Assembly (NCBI GenBank): GCA_949127975.1 | Contig: CASBRB010000181.1 | Coordinates: 1-32,932, forward strand | DNA length: 32,932 nt | Reading direction: 5' to 3' | Source: Oscillatoriales cyanobacterium PMM_0019 | GTDB lineage: Bacteria; Cyanobacteriota; Cyanobacteriia; Cyanobacteriales; CASBRB01 | Shown: positions 18,180-25,266 of the stretch, piece after piece | How positions within the stretch are numbered: the stretch's first letter is position 1 | How the letters are laid out: every line of letters begins with the position of its first letter | The notes under the pieces: generated by a model | Databases searched by the model: none | Told to the model about the DNA's origin: nothing | Seen by the model: the letters and a program-made list of their open reading frames with translations, nothing else | Translations under genes and position numbers: made by a program

Positions 18180-18809
18180 ATGGTGGTAGAGCAAGTTACA
18201 GGGAATCAGTTTATTCCTTGGGAAGTGTATCGAGATGTCTACCCCATCTCTAAGCAATATCTTGAAAGTAGAGGTGTTTATCCTGCTCTGCGCGATCGCT
18301 ACCTCAGTTTGCGCAAACAACTGGAAATTGAGTATTGCCTACTTCTGGTAGAACATGACCCCACTGCCATAAAAGATTGTCCCATTCTGACCGATCGCAC
18401 TGTTAACCTGGATCTGGTAGAAACGAAACTGCCTAACCCCTTCAATACAGGCGATCGTCCAACAGAGAATAGTAAAATACAGAGTATTTTTAAACAGCAG
18501 AATTTTCTTAATAGTCTGGAGAAAATTGGGCAACTTAAATTAACGCTCGATCTCCAGAATCAAGCGCTTAAAAAAAATCAAACTTTGGCAGTTAATGATA
18601 TAATTTATGCTCAAACAGTGATAAAATTAAATGGAGAAATCATTAACCGCTTTCACCACCAACTGTTTGAGCATGAGCATAAGGATTTAATTCTCAAAAT
18701 CCACCAAGAGGAAATAGTCGCCGGGTCAGCTCAGTGGCACAAACTTCTAGAAACCGCACTCTCCTCAACCTTCGCCCAACCGACGCTCAGTACAGGGGAT
18801 TTCCCATAG
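18180..18809 (+). CDS. Hypothetical helical protein
   Basis: A 209-residue protein that I do not recognise. It begins VVEQVTGNQFIPWEVYRDVYP and contains mostly charged helical segments (LRDRYLSLRKQLEIEYCLLL; FHHQLFEHEHKDLILKIHQEE). I chose the ATG at 18180 because GGAAG lies 8-9 bases upstream. A GTG at 18099 overlaps the previous stop as GTGA and would add 27 residues; coupling makes that start possible too. There are no membrane segments. With the preceding gene it forms a probable two-gene unit. Confidence 0.7.
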   Translation: MVVEQVTGNQFIPWEVYRDVYPISKQYLESRGVYPALRDRYLSLRKQLEIEYCLLLVEHDPTAIKDCPILTDRTVNLDLVETKLPNPFNTGDRPTENSKIQSIFKQQNFLNSLEKIGQLKLTLDLQNQALKKNQTLAVNDIIYAQTVIKLNGEIINRFHHQLFEHEHKDLILKIHQEEIVAGSAQWHKLLETALSSTFAQPTLSTGDFP

Positions 18810-18855
18810 AATTTGTACAATCAGATTACCGATTCACAACCCGGGAGCATGAAAG

Positions 18856-18932
18856 CCACCATTGAGGGTAAGGGAAAGGGAAAGGGTGAATAAAGTTTCT
18901 TCCCTTTCCCTCTCCCTCTCCCTCTTTGGTGG
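18856..18932. repeat. Long purine/pyrimidine hairpin
   Basis: CCACCA at 18856 pairs with TGGTGG at 18927. Inside, an AGGGTAAGGGAAAGGGAAAGGG run faces TCCCTTTCCCTCTCCCTCT across a short A/T-rich loop. The element lies after the gene ending at 18809 and could terminate transcription. Such polypurine-polypyrimidine mirror-like tracts can also adopt unusual DNA structure. A second perfect hairpin, ACGCAGAAT-TC-ATTCTGCGT, follows at 18970-18989. Confidence 0.7.
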
Positions 18933-18989
18933 ATGAAATGCGACACTTCGACTAAGCTCAGTGCATGACACGCAGAATTCATTCTGCGT

Positions 18990-19221
18990 TAATCTCATAC
19001 TAAGGGAAGATTTATGGTTACGAGTTAAGCTGAGAAGATTTAAAACAACAGGCAAGGTAATAAACCTGTATAAAAACCTAGTAGCCTAAGGGCCGCTGAA
19101 CCTTGATAATTGAAGATAGGGGGTTCTATTCCGCAATTCTAGTCCCTACCCAGGAATAGGTAAAATCTTCATGGGAACTAGACGACCAGCATTTAATTCA
19201 AACAAATCTTGATTTGGGAAA
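18990..19221. other. Structured non-coding stretch, probable transposon interior remnant
   Basis: No gene is seen. Between about 19113 and 19175 GAAGAT pairs with ATCTTC and CTATTCC with GGAATAG, enclosing TAGGGG and CCCTA arms, so the stretch could fold as a compact RNA. It is continuous with the IS200/IS605-type end that follows and may be its decayed upstream part. I could not match it to a known RNA family. Confidence 0.35.
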
Positions 19222-19358
19222 GAATCAACTACTCTGGGGCGCAGAGGAAGTAACGCTTAAGGAGAGAACCACCTCTGGACTAAGTACCGCAAGGAGCTTA
19301 GTTTAAGTGGACGAAGTTGTTTTAAGAATCCCCCGATTAGAAATCGGGGGAGCGTCAA
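19222..19358 (+). mobile_element. IS200/IS605-type right end with decayed tnpB tail (possible omega RNA)
   Basis: Bases 19222-19260 read ESTTLGRRGSNA then a stop, and the frame continues GENHLWTK; TnpB proteins of cyanobacterial IS200/IS605 elements commonly end with a similar GSNACGE, so TAA appears to replace the Cys codon. Hairpins CTCTG-CAGAG (19232-19246) and ACTAAG-CTTAGT (19279-19302) follow, as in omega RNAs that overlap the 3' end of tnpB. The element ends with CCCCCGATT-AGA-AATCGGGGG and a terminal TCAA (19355-19358), the same tetranucleotide as the IS608 right cleavage site. No tnpA or intact tnpB is present. The methyltransferase ATG is 20 bases beyond the end. Confidence 0.6.
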
Positions 19359-19378
19359 ATTTGCTAAAAATTACCTCA

Positions 19379-20371
19379 ATGCTACCCTTTCAATTAATTT
19401 CACCGTCGATCGCCAATGAGCAAGGATTAAGACAGGTTTACCTAAGTGAGTATGGCGTTCTCTATCAGGGAGATTGTCTCAAGCTATTATCAGTTTTGCC
19501 TGATACATCTGTGGATCTTGTGTTTGCCGATCCACCCTTCAACCTTGGCAAGGAGTACGGTGAAGGTATAAGCGATCGCATGGAAGCAGATAAATACCTT
19601 ACATGGTCCCAACAATGGCTCAGCGAGAGCATTCGAGTGCTTAAGCCAGGTGGAAGTTTATTTGTGTTTAATCTGCCTAGATGGTGCATAGAGTATGGTG
19701 CATACTTAAATCAACAGGGTATGTGGTTTCGGCACTGGATTGCTTGCAGAATGCCTAAAGCTTTTCCTAGAGGGCGCAAAATGTCCCCTGCACACTACGG
19801 ATTGCTTTATTACAGCAAAGGAGAACCAGCAGTTTTCAACAAAATTTACACACCAATTCAACTTTGTCGGCATTGCGGTGGTGAAATTCGTGACTATGGC
19901 GGACACCGCAAAAAGCTGAACGAGCAAGGAATTAACCTGATGGATGTTTGGGATGCACCAGAAGATGTTTGGGAAGATGCTTCTGGAACTAATTTTAGCG
20001 AGGTTTTATGGACGCAAGCCGAGGAAATGTGGAATGATATTCCACCAGTTCGGCATCGTCGGCACAAAAAAAGAGTTTCTAACGAAATTGCTCCAATCAT
20101 GCTGGAGCGTGTCATTGCAATGGCATCAAATACAGGTCAAATTGTAGTCGATCCCTTCGGGGGGTCAGGAACTACATTCTATGCAGCAGAAAAACTGCAC
20201 CGTTACTGGATTGGTTCGGAAATTGGTGATACCGATCCGGCAGTGGAGCGACTTACTAACCTAGATAATGGAATTATGGAACACTGGGAATCAGCCAGGG
20301 GAAAGAAGAAAGCGAAGCCTCAGCCTAAGAAAATTGATGAGTCTCAACTGTCCCTTCCCTTTTTCCTGTAA
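19379..20371 (+). CDS. DNA methyltransferase of a type II restriction-modification pair
   Basis: A 330-residue amino-methyltransferase. The catalytic motif IV FADPPFNLG (Asp51-Phe54) comes before the SAM-binding motif I DPFGGSGTT (about 258-266), the beta-class order, so it methylates adenine N6 or cytosine N4. A CRHCGGE segment near residue 164 could bind zinc. I chose the ATG at 19379 (MLPFQLISP); a GTG at 19307 would translate the transposon hairpin and is unlikely. Its stop is 24 bases from the convergent BamHI-like endonuclease stop, so it should protect that enzyme's site. The IS end immediately upstream may supply or disturb its promoter. Confidence 0.9.
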   Translation: MLPFQLISPSIANEQGLRQVYLSEYGVLYQGDCLKLLSVLPDTSVDLVFADPPFNLGKEYGEGISDRMEADKYLTWSQQWLSESIRVLKPGGSLFVFNLPRWCIEYGAYLNQQGMWFRHWIACRMPKAFPRGRKMSPAHYGLLYYSKGEPAVFNKIYTPIQLCRHCGGEIRDYGGHRKKLNEQGINLMDVWDAPEDVWEDASGTNFSEVLWTQAEEMWNDIPPVRHRRHKKRVSNEIAPIMLERVIAMASNTGQIVVDPFGGSGTTFYAAEKLHRYWIGSEIGDTDPAVERLTNLDNGIMEHWESARGKKKAKPQPKKIDESQLSLPFFL

Positions 20372-20395
20372 TAGTTGCTTTAAAACTTGGGTATT

Positions 20396-20989
20396 CTACA
20401 CCAGGGCACGACCATCTGTTCCTTTTATGATTCTCGGTACACTAATATCTATCCGATCGTGTTCGATGGCGAAGATGGCAAGAAAACCTTCTTGTATTCT
20501 GACTGCCCGCCAAACATCAAAATAAGGTTCTAGTTCTTCGTAATTGCCAATACGATCGGTTAAATAAGGGTACAACTTCCTACTAGGAAGCACTAAGGCA
20601 CCACCAAGAAAAACACCACGTAGCAATCCAAGAACCAGCTTATTTACGGCTCGGTGACTTGAGGAAATATTGCCCGTTTCCCACTCAAACGCGAAAAGAT
20701 GATTGTCGATAACTTTCGTTGCGTCCACTTTTCCTGGTGATTTGGTGGCGTACTGTACTAGAGTGTCAAGCTCCCACCCAAATCTGTCTTTGAGCGCAGT
20801 CATGGCAGCTTCCTTAATCGGCTTGACACCATTGCCGTGTCTAGTTGGGTTAATGGTGAAGCTGGATGTACCAGGAGGATGCACGATTAGAGAAATTGCA
20901 TCGCGGATCTCCTCTCGGATGATACACCAGTCGCTAGACTCCTCAAAGGTGCCAACACTAATCAGTGACAGTTCTCGAACAATCCTCAT
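20396..20989 (-). CDS. BamHI-like type II restriction endonuclease
   Basis: A 197-residue protein that I align by eye with BamHI (213 residues). Shared segments include FTINPTxxxNGVxPIKE, FEWETGNISSSHRAVNKL (BamHI: EFETGNISSAHRSMNKL), LTDRIGNYEELEPYF (BamHI: LTDRVTNFEELEPYF) and VPRIIKGTDG. The BamHI catalytic residues E77, D94, E111 and E113 correspond to Glu73, Asp89, Glu102 and Glu104, so the enzyme looks intact. GGATCC is the likely target, by homology only. I start at the ATG at 20989; a longer frame to 21061 would run through a dispersed repeat at 20998-21028. It converges on the methyltransferase gene. The N-terminus is slightly shorter than BamHI. Confidence 0.88.
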   Translation of the reverse strand: MRIVRELSLISVGTFEESSDWCIIREEIRDAISLIVHPPGTSSFTINPTRHGNGVKPIKEAAMTALKDRFGWELDTLVQYATKSPGKVDATKVIDNHLFAFEWETGNISSSHRAVNKLVLGLLRGVFLGGALVLPSRKLYPYLTDRIGNYEELEPYFDVWRAVRIQEGFLAIFAIEHDRIDISVPRIIKGTDGRALV

Positions 20990-20997
20990 TATCAAAT

Positions 20998-21028
20998 CTT
21001 CGTAGTAAGGACTAAAGTCCTCACTACA
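20998..21028. repeat. Dispersed GTAGTAAGGACTAAAG palindrome at the endonuclease 5' end
   Basis: A single copy of the family seen at 8240 lies 9 bases upstream of the chosen endonuclease start. It forms AGGACT-AA-AGTCCT. It separates the endonuclease from the small unknown gene on the same strand and may have displaced the original leader. Confidence 0.8.
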
Positions 21029-21045
21029 AACTAATCCATTGCTTG

Positions 21046-21294
21046 TTAATTGGTAAAGCAAAACTGGCTGGTGTATAGCACTGCTTCACCATGATCTGGA
21101 ATCCAGGTGAGCCATTCGTCCTCTGAATGCTTACATATTAGCAGTGCTTCGTCATAACTGTAGGGACTAGGAAGCTCTAGCAAATGCACCCAGGTAGAAG
21201 TTGGGTACTCTTTGTTTACAGGGCATGAGGCATAGGCTACAGCACTCGGATTACGGAGGACGGCAGTTCCAGATTTATAGGTATCGAGTTTCAT
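21046..21294 (-). CDS. Small hypothetical protein
   Basis: An 82-residue protein beginning MKLDTYKSGTAVLRNP and containing SPYSYDEALLICKHSEDEWLTWIPDHGEAVL. I do not recognise a named family, but the acidic, Trp-rich second half looks like a conserved cyanobacterial small protein. I prefer the ATG at 21294 to a GTG at 21321 because the extra residues are low-information. There is no helix-turn-helix, so it is unlikely to be a restriction-modification control protein, although it lies just upstream of the endonuclease on the same strand. Confidence 0.6.
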   Translation of the reverse strand: MKLDTYKSGTAVLRNPSAVAYASCPVNKEYPTSTWVHLLELPSPYSYDEALLICKHSEDEWLTWIPDHGEAVLYTSQFCFTN

Positions 21295-21430
21295 GGTTTT
21301 TTTCCCCTCTATAGGCAGCACCCGACTAAGGCTGGTTTATCTTCCTGGCTGTGAGCCGCCTTAACCTGTGCTATAAACAAAAAATTATTTCTGTAACTAT
21401 TGTTACAAAAATCTGGGTTGGTTGGCGAAA

Positions 21431-21559
21431 ATGTTGAAAAACTTAACGTTTGCTGAGGTAGATGTCTTGGCGGTGGCGTGGGAGATTGATGGAAGGCTGC
21501 TGCCTCAGCGCTCACGACTACCGTACTCAAAAATAGTCTACAATCGGTTGGACAAGTGA
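21431..21559 (+). CDS. Possible 42-residue small ORF
   Basis: An ATG-started frame beginning MLKNLTFAEVDVLAVAWEID and ending NRLDK. The composition is protein-like, but there is no clear ribosome-binding site and I recognise no family. It may be a remnant of a longer gene or not translated at all. Otherwise the 276 bases between 21322 and 21597 hold nothing I can identify. Confidence 0.25.
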   Translation: MLKNLTFAEVDVLAVAWEIDGRLLPQRSRLPYSKIVYNRLDK

Positions 21560-21646
21560 GGTTCCCGTAGCTTGCACAGATACTCCTGGAGCTTTCTGCA
21601 TGGTTTAAAATCAGTTTCTAGTACAAAGCGCGATCGCACCAAGCTC

Positions 21647-22381
21647 ATGCAGACATTTAGACGCAAAACTATAAGTATCCCTGTTAAGGCTTTGATTCTA
21701 GGGCTGTGTATAACAGGTGGGAATGTCTTAGCTCAGACATTACCACTTCCTAGTAACCTGATTAACTTCAACTCACCTCAAGGTGAAGATTTACTAATTA
21801 AAAGTAAAGCCCGCGCCGACTACTGGTCTTTAAGTATTAACTTTGTCACCCAAAAAAATCAAGCTTATTGTGGAATCGCCAGTATTGTCATGGTACTAAA
21901 CGCCCTAGCTATCCCGGCACCTGCAGCCCCAGAATACTCGCCTTACCACACGTTTACCCAAGAAAACTTTTTTAATAACCCACAAACTCAAAAAATTATA
22001 ACTCCTGAGGTTGTGTCTAAACAAGGTTTGACTTTAGATCAGTTAGGGGAACTACTACAAAGCTACTCTATCCAAGCAAAGATTTACCATAGTGGAGATA
22101 CTAATTTAACAAATTTTCGTAAACTAGCAATAGAATATTTACAAAAACCCGACCATTTTGTCCTAGTCAACTTCTTACGTAAAACAATTGGTGAACAAAC
22201 AGGTGGTCATATTTCCCCCATAGCTGCCTATAACGAGGAGAGCGATCGATTTTTAATTTTAGATGTCTCACGCTACAAATATCCGCCAGTATGGGTAAAA
22301 GCGACAGAGCTCTGGCAGGCGATGGCGACAGTAGATGCAGGTGCCAAGAAGACACGCGGGTTTCTATTGGTAAGCCGATAA
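21647..22381 (+). CDS. Phytochelatin synthase-like glutathione peptidase
   Basis: A 244-residue protein of the phytochelatin synthase catalytic (papain-like) family, the short form typical of cyanobacteria. The catalytic triad is Cys75 (NQAYCGIASIVMVLNAL), His188 (TGGHISPIAAY) and Asp206 (FLILDVSRYKYPPVW); these are each five residues on from Cys70, His183 and Asp201 reported for the Nostoc enzyme. The short form mainly deglycinates glutathione and makes little phytochelatin. A hydrophobic N-terminal segment (VKALILGLCITGGNVLAQ) suggests a signal peptide and export. I chose the ATG at 21647; a TTG at 21572 would place 25 residues before the signal peptide. Confidence 0.93.
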   Translation: MQTFRRKTISIPVKALILGLCITGGNVLAQTLPLPSNLINFNSPQGEDLLIKSKARADYWSLSINFVTQKNQAYCGIASIVMVLNALAIPAPAAPEYSPYHTFTQENFFNNPQTQKIITPEVVSKQGLTLDQLGELLQSYSIQAKIYHSGDTNLTNFRKLAIEYLQKPDHFVLVNFLRKTIGEQTGGHISPIAAYNEESDRFLILDVSRYKYPPVWVKATELWQAMATVDAGAKKTRGFLLVSR

Positions 22382-22385
22382 TGAG

Positions 22386-22475
22386 GTTCGTAGTAAGGGC
22401 TTTAGCCCGTAGTGAGGGCTTTAGCCCTTACTCCAAACTTTTTCGTTCGTAGTGAGGGCTTTAGCCCTTACTCCC
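22386..22475. repeat. Three GTAGT(A/G)AGGGCTTTAG units at a convergent junction
   Basis: Three units of the family seen at 8240 lie between the phytochelatin synthase-like gene and the convergent permease gene. The last unit supplies the permease stop codon and its final residues (22461-22472). The hairpins could act as a bidirectional terminator. Confidence 0.8.
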
Positions 22476-23564
22476 AATGTCAACTAGCTGCTCATAATCT
22501 GCAACCCCCGCTTGCTGTTCTGCCAGCTTTTTAGGTTCTAAGTAAAGATTTTCCAGCAGTACGCCAGCACCAGCAACCCAAGGGGGAACAATCAACGCAC
22601 CTACAATACCTAAAACCTGCGTTCCTCCTAATACAGCCAGTAGTTGATACAATGGGTGGATGCTGACAGAAGAACCTACCAGCAAGGGATCTAATACATA
22701 AGTTTCCACATTCTGGATAATTACGAAAAACAACAGCACCCACACAAACAACCACCATCCGTGAGATATTGCCACAATCAAAGGGGCAACTGCTCCCAAA
22801 ATTGGTCCTACAAAAGGAATTAAATCCGTAACCGCCGCAATCGCTCCTAGTGCTAGGGAAAACTCCGACAATCCCAATACATTTAAGCCGATGGTAATTG
22901 CTACACCCAAAATCGCGGAAACTAAAATCCTCCCTTGGATGTAATTTCCCATTCTTTGGCTCATTGGTGCCACCTGCTCTGCCATCCGCAGATCCCAAGG
23001 GTGTGGAAATAACCTCACTAAACCTTTAATCAAGCTTTCACTACCTGCCAACATATAGCCGGAAAGTAACAAAGCTAAAATGAAGCTGAAAATGCCACCA
23101 ACAATGACTCTGGTGACACTATAAGAGCGTACCAACAATTGTTGACTTGAACCAATTATCCAACTGGTAAGTCCCTGAGTATTAAAAATTTTACGCACCA
23201 ATTCTGGCTCAGTCATTCCCAAGCGAACTGCTAAACGCTCTCCTAGGTTTAGGATTAGTTCTACATAAACAGGAAACTGACCGATTAAACGCTCAATTTG
23301 CTGTACTACTGGGGGACCGATTAATAAACCCACCCCAATCAACCCAGCTATTAAAACTAGATAAACTGCCACCACTGTCAACCAACGAGGAATCCTCCAT
23401 CGATCGGCCCAATCAACTATTGGTGCTACTGCGGCTGACAGAACTATGGCAATCATCAAGATTACTAATAAACTCCGCAGTTGCCACAATAAGACTAACA
23501 ATAAGCCAGTAGCAACAACTAGCAGGATGTTAGATAGCGTAATATTAGTGCGTCGCTCAAACAT
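22461..23564 (-). CDS. AI-2E-family (PerM/YdiK) membrane protein
   Basis: A 367-residue multi-span membrane protein. Hydrophobic segments start at about residue 9 (NILLVVATGLLLVLLWQL), then about 27-48 and 60-83; a soluble amphipathic section spans about 90-145, and several helices occur in the C-terminal half, with the typical DLIPFVGPILGAV segment. Members export small molecules or Na+; AI-2 is only one case and the cargo here is unknown. The last residues, SKG and the stop, come from a dispersed repeat. It follows cysS by 21 bases on the same strand, so the two are probably co-transcribed. Confidence 0.9.
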   Translation of the reverse strand: MFERRTNITLSNILLVVATGLLLVLLWQLRSLLVILMIAIVLSAAVAPIVDWADRWRIPRWLTVVAVYLVLIAGLIGVGLLIGPPVVQQIERLIGQFPVYVELILNLGERLAVRLGMTEPELVRKIFNTQGLTSWIIGSSQQLLVRSYSVTRVIVGGIFSFILALLLSGYMLAGSESLIKGLVRLFPHPWDLRMAEQVAPMSQRMGNYIQGRILVSAILGVAITIGLNVLGLSEFSLALGAIAAVTDLIPFVGPILGAVAPLIVAISHGWWLFVWVLLFFVIIQNVETYVLDPLLVGSSVSIHPLYQLLAVLGGTQVLGIVGALIVPPWVAGAGVLLENLYLEPKKLAEQQAGVADYEQLVDIGSKG

Positions 23565-23585
23565 AATTTGTAATTTTTTTAAGTA

Positions 23586-25046
23586 TTAACTCCGATGCCA
23601 TCTGGTAACACCATCTGGACTATCAATTAGGGTAATCCCTTGGGCTTGCAATTCATTACGAATGCGATCGGATTGGGCAAAATTCTTGGCTTTACGCGCT
23701 GCCTGACGTTGCTGAATCAATTCTTCAATTTCAGCTTCGCTGATTACATAAACTTGAGCTTGTGCAGTTGCATCCCTAGGAACTTCTAAGCCTAATACTT
23801 TTGCTAAGTTGACGAGTGTGTGCCACTGCTGCATTAGCACCTCAGACGGCGTTTCAGTTTTCCCCTCGTGTACCAGAATATTACCCTCCCGGCGTAGTTC
23901 TTTCGCCAAATCGAACAAAACCGCTAAACCGCCAGCAAAATTAAAGTCATCATCGACGGCATTCTGGAATTGTTCTAAGTGGAGATTTTGGATTGGGGGA
24001 TTCTCCTCCTCTCCTACATTCCAACCCATTTGCTTACCATATTGGTAGCCAAACAGCAAACCTTCTTTGAGGGTGTGCCAACCGTTTTCGGCGGCACAGA
24101 TCGCATCAGGGGTAAAATCAATTGGCTTACGGTAATTTGCTATTAGTATGAACAGACGTACTGCCATCGGATCGGTGGGCCGATCGAGCAATTCCCGAAT
24201 CGTGATAAAATTGCCCAGAGATTTGGACATTTTTTCACCATCCACCGTCACCATGCCGTTATGTATCCAGTAGTGAGCTAAAGGCTTGCCCGTTACTGCT
24301 TCCGATTGGGCAATTTCATTTTCGTGGTGAGGGAAAATTAAATCTGCACCCCCAGCATGGATATCTATAGTATCTCCCAAGCGATCGCGCACCATCGCAG
24401 AACATTCTATATGCCACCCAGGACGCCCCGCACCCCAAGCTGATTCCCAAGCGGGTTCCTCCGGTTTAGCAGCCTTCCACAAAGCAAAATCAGCAGGGTC
24501 TTTCTTCTTCGCCGCGTCGGTATCTTCCACATCAACCCGTCCGCTAGCACCAGCTTGCATATCTTCTAACTTGCGCCCTGAAAGTTTACCATACTCTGGG
24601 AATTTTCGCACAGCATAGTAAACATCTCCTTCTGCTGGATAAGCATAGCCTTTGCATTCCAACTCATGAATCAGTCGCTTAATCCCATCTAGGGAGTGAG
24701 TGGCACGGGGATATTCATCGGCTTCCAAAATCTTCAGTCGCCCCATATCCTCAAAATAAGCTTGGATGAAACGCTCAGCAACTTCTGCCATCGACGAGTC
24801 TTCCTGCCGTGCTCGATTGAGAATTTTATCATCAATATCAGTAAAATTCTGCACAAACCGCACTTGGTAGCCCCGCCATTGAAGATATCGACGTACTACA
24901 TCCCACACAATGCAAGCCCGTGCATGACCCAAGTGGCAGTAATCATACACTGTAACGCCGCAGTAGTACATCCCCACTTTACCAGGTTCTAGCGGTTCAA
25001 AGGGTTCTTTGCGACGAGTGAGAGTGTTGTAAATGGTTAGGGTCAT
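23586..25046 (-). CDS. cysS: Cysteinyl-tRNA synthetase
   Basis: A 486-residue class I synthetase charging tRNA-Cys. The HIGH-type motif is CHLGHARACIVWDVV (about 37-51), the zinc ligands include Cys29 in MYYCGVTVYD and the Cys of HIECSAM, and the KMSKS motif is GEKMSKSLGNF near residue 271. HENEIAQSEA is also typical. The C-terminal anticodon-binding part ends RIRNELQAQGITLIDSPDG. The length is standard. It is the first gene of a minus-strand pair with the AI-2E-family permease. Confidence 0.97.
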   Translation of the reverse strand: MTLTIYNTLTRRKEPFEPLEPGKVGMYYCGVTVYDYCHLGHARACIVWDVVRRYLQWRGYQVRFVQNFTDIDDKILNRARQEDSSMAEVAERFIQAYFEDMGRLKILEADEYPRATHSLDGIKRLIHELECKGYAYPAEGDVYYAVRKFPEYGKLSGRKLEDMQAGASGRVDVEDTDAAKKKDPADFALWKAAKPEEPAWESAWGAGRPGWHIECSAMVRDRLGDTIDIHAGGADLIFPHHENEIAQSEAVTGKPLAHYWIHNGMVTVDGEKMSKSLGNFITIRELLDRPTDPMAVRLFILIANYRKPIDFTPDAICAAENGWHTLKEGLLFGYQYGKQMGWNVGEEENPPIQNLHLEQFQNAVDDDFNFAGGLAVLFDLAKELRREGNILVHEGKTETPSEVLMQQWHTLVNLAKVLGLEVPRDATAQAQVYVISEAEIEELIQQRQAARKAKNFAQSDRIRNELQAQGITLIDSPDGVTRWHRS

Positions 25047-25266
25047 AGAGCAATAGTGAAATCAGCCTTAAGCAGATGAGCAATAATAGGGGAGGGCAGT
25101 AGGGATGTCTACAGGCATCCTGATGCCGGACTTAATAGCACTAGATTAAGGAATGGTTCTAAGTTAACCGCGAACAGTCAACAGCCAACGATACCCGCAA
25201 GTTATCTTAGTGACATCCCGCTCTAGAGATAGACTCACATTTTTTGACGTTTTTGACAGCCGCCCT
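25047..25266. other. Divergent intergenic region
   Basis: This 220-base gap separates divergent cysS and the COG0523 GTPase gene and should hold both promoters. I looked for a Zur/Fur-type palindrome ahead of the GTPase gene and did not see a convincing one. Confidence 0.4.

Noticed and set aside
18990-19221. tRNA or known riboswitch in the structured stretch
   Set aside because: Stems can be drawn, but there is no cloverleaf, no conserved T-loop and no match to a riboswitch core.
21046-21294. Restriction-modification control (C) protein
   Set aside because: The position is suggestive, but there is no helix-turn-helix and the sequence is acidic and Trp-rich.
21309-21530. A 73-codon minus-strand frame (His/Pro-rich)
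   Set aside because: Low-complexity composition, no start signal, and it overlaps a better small frame on the plus strand.
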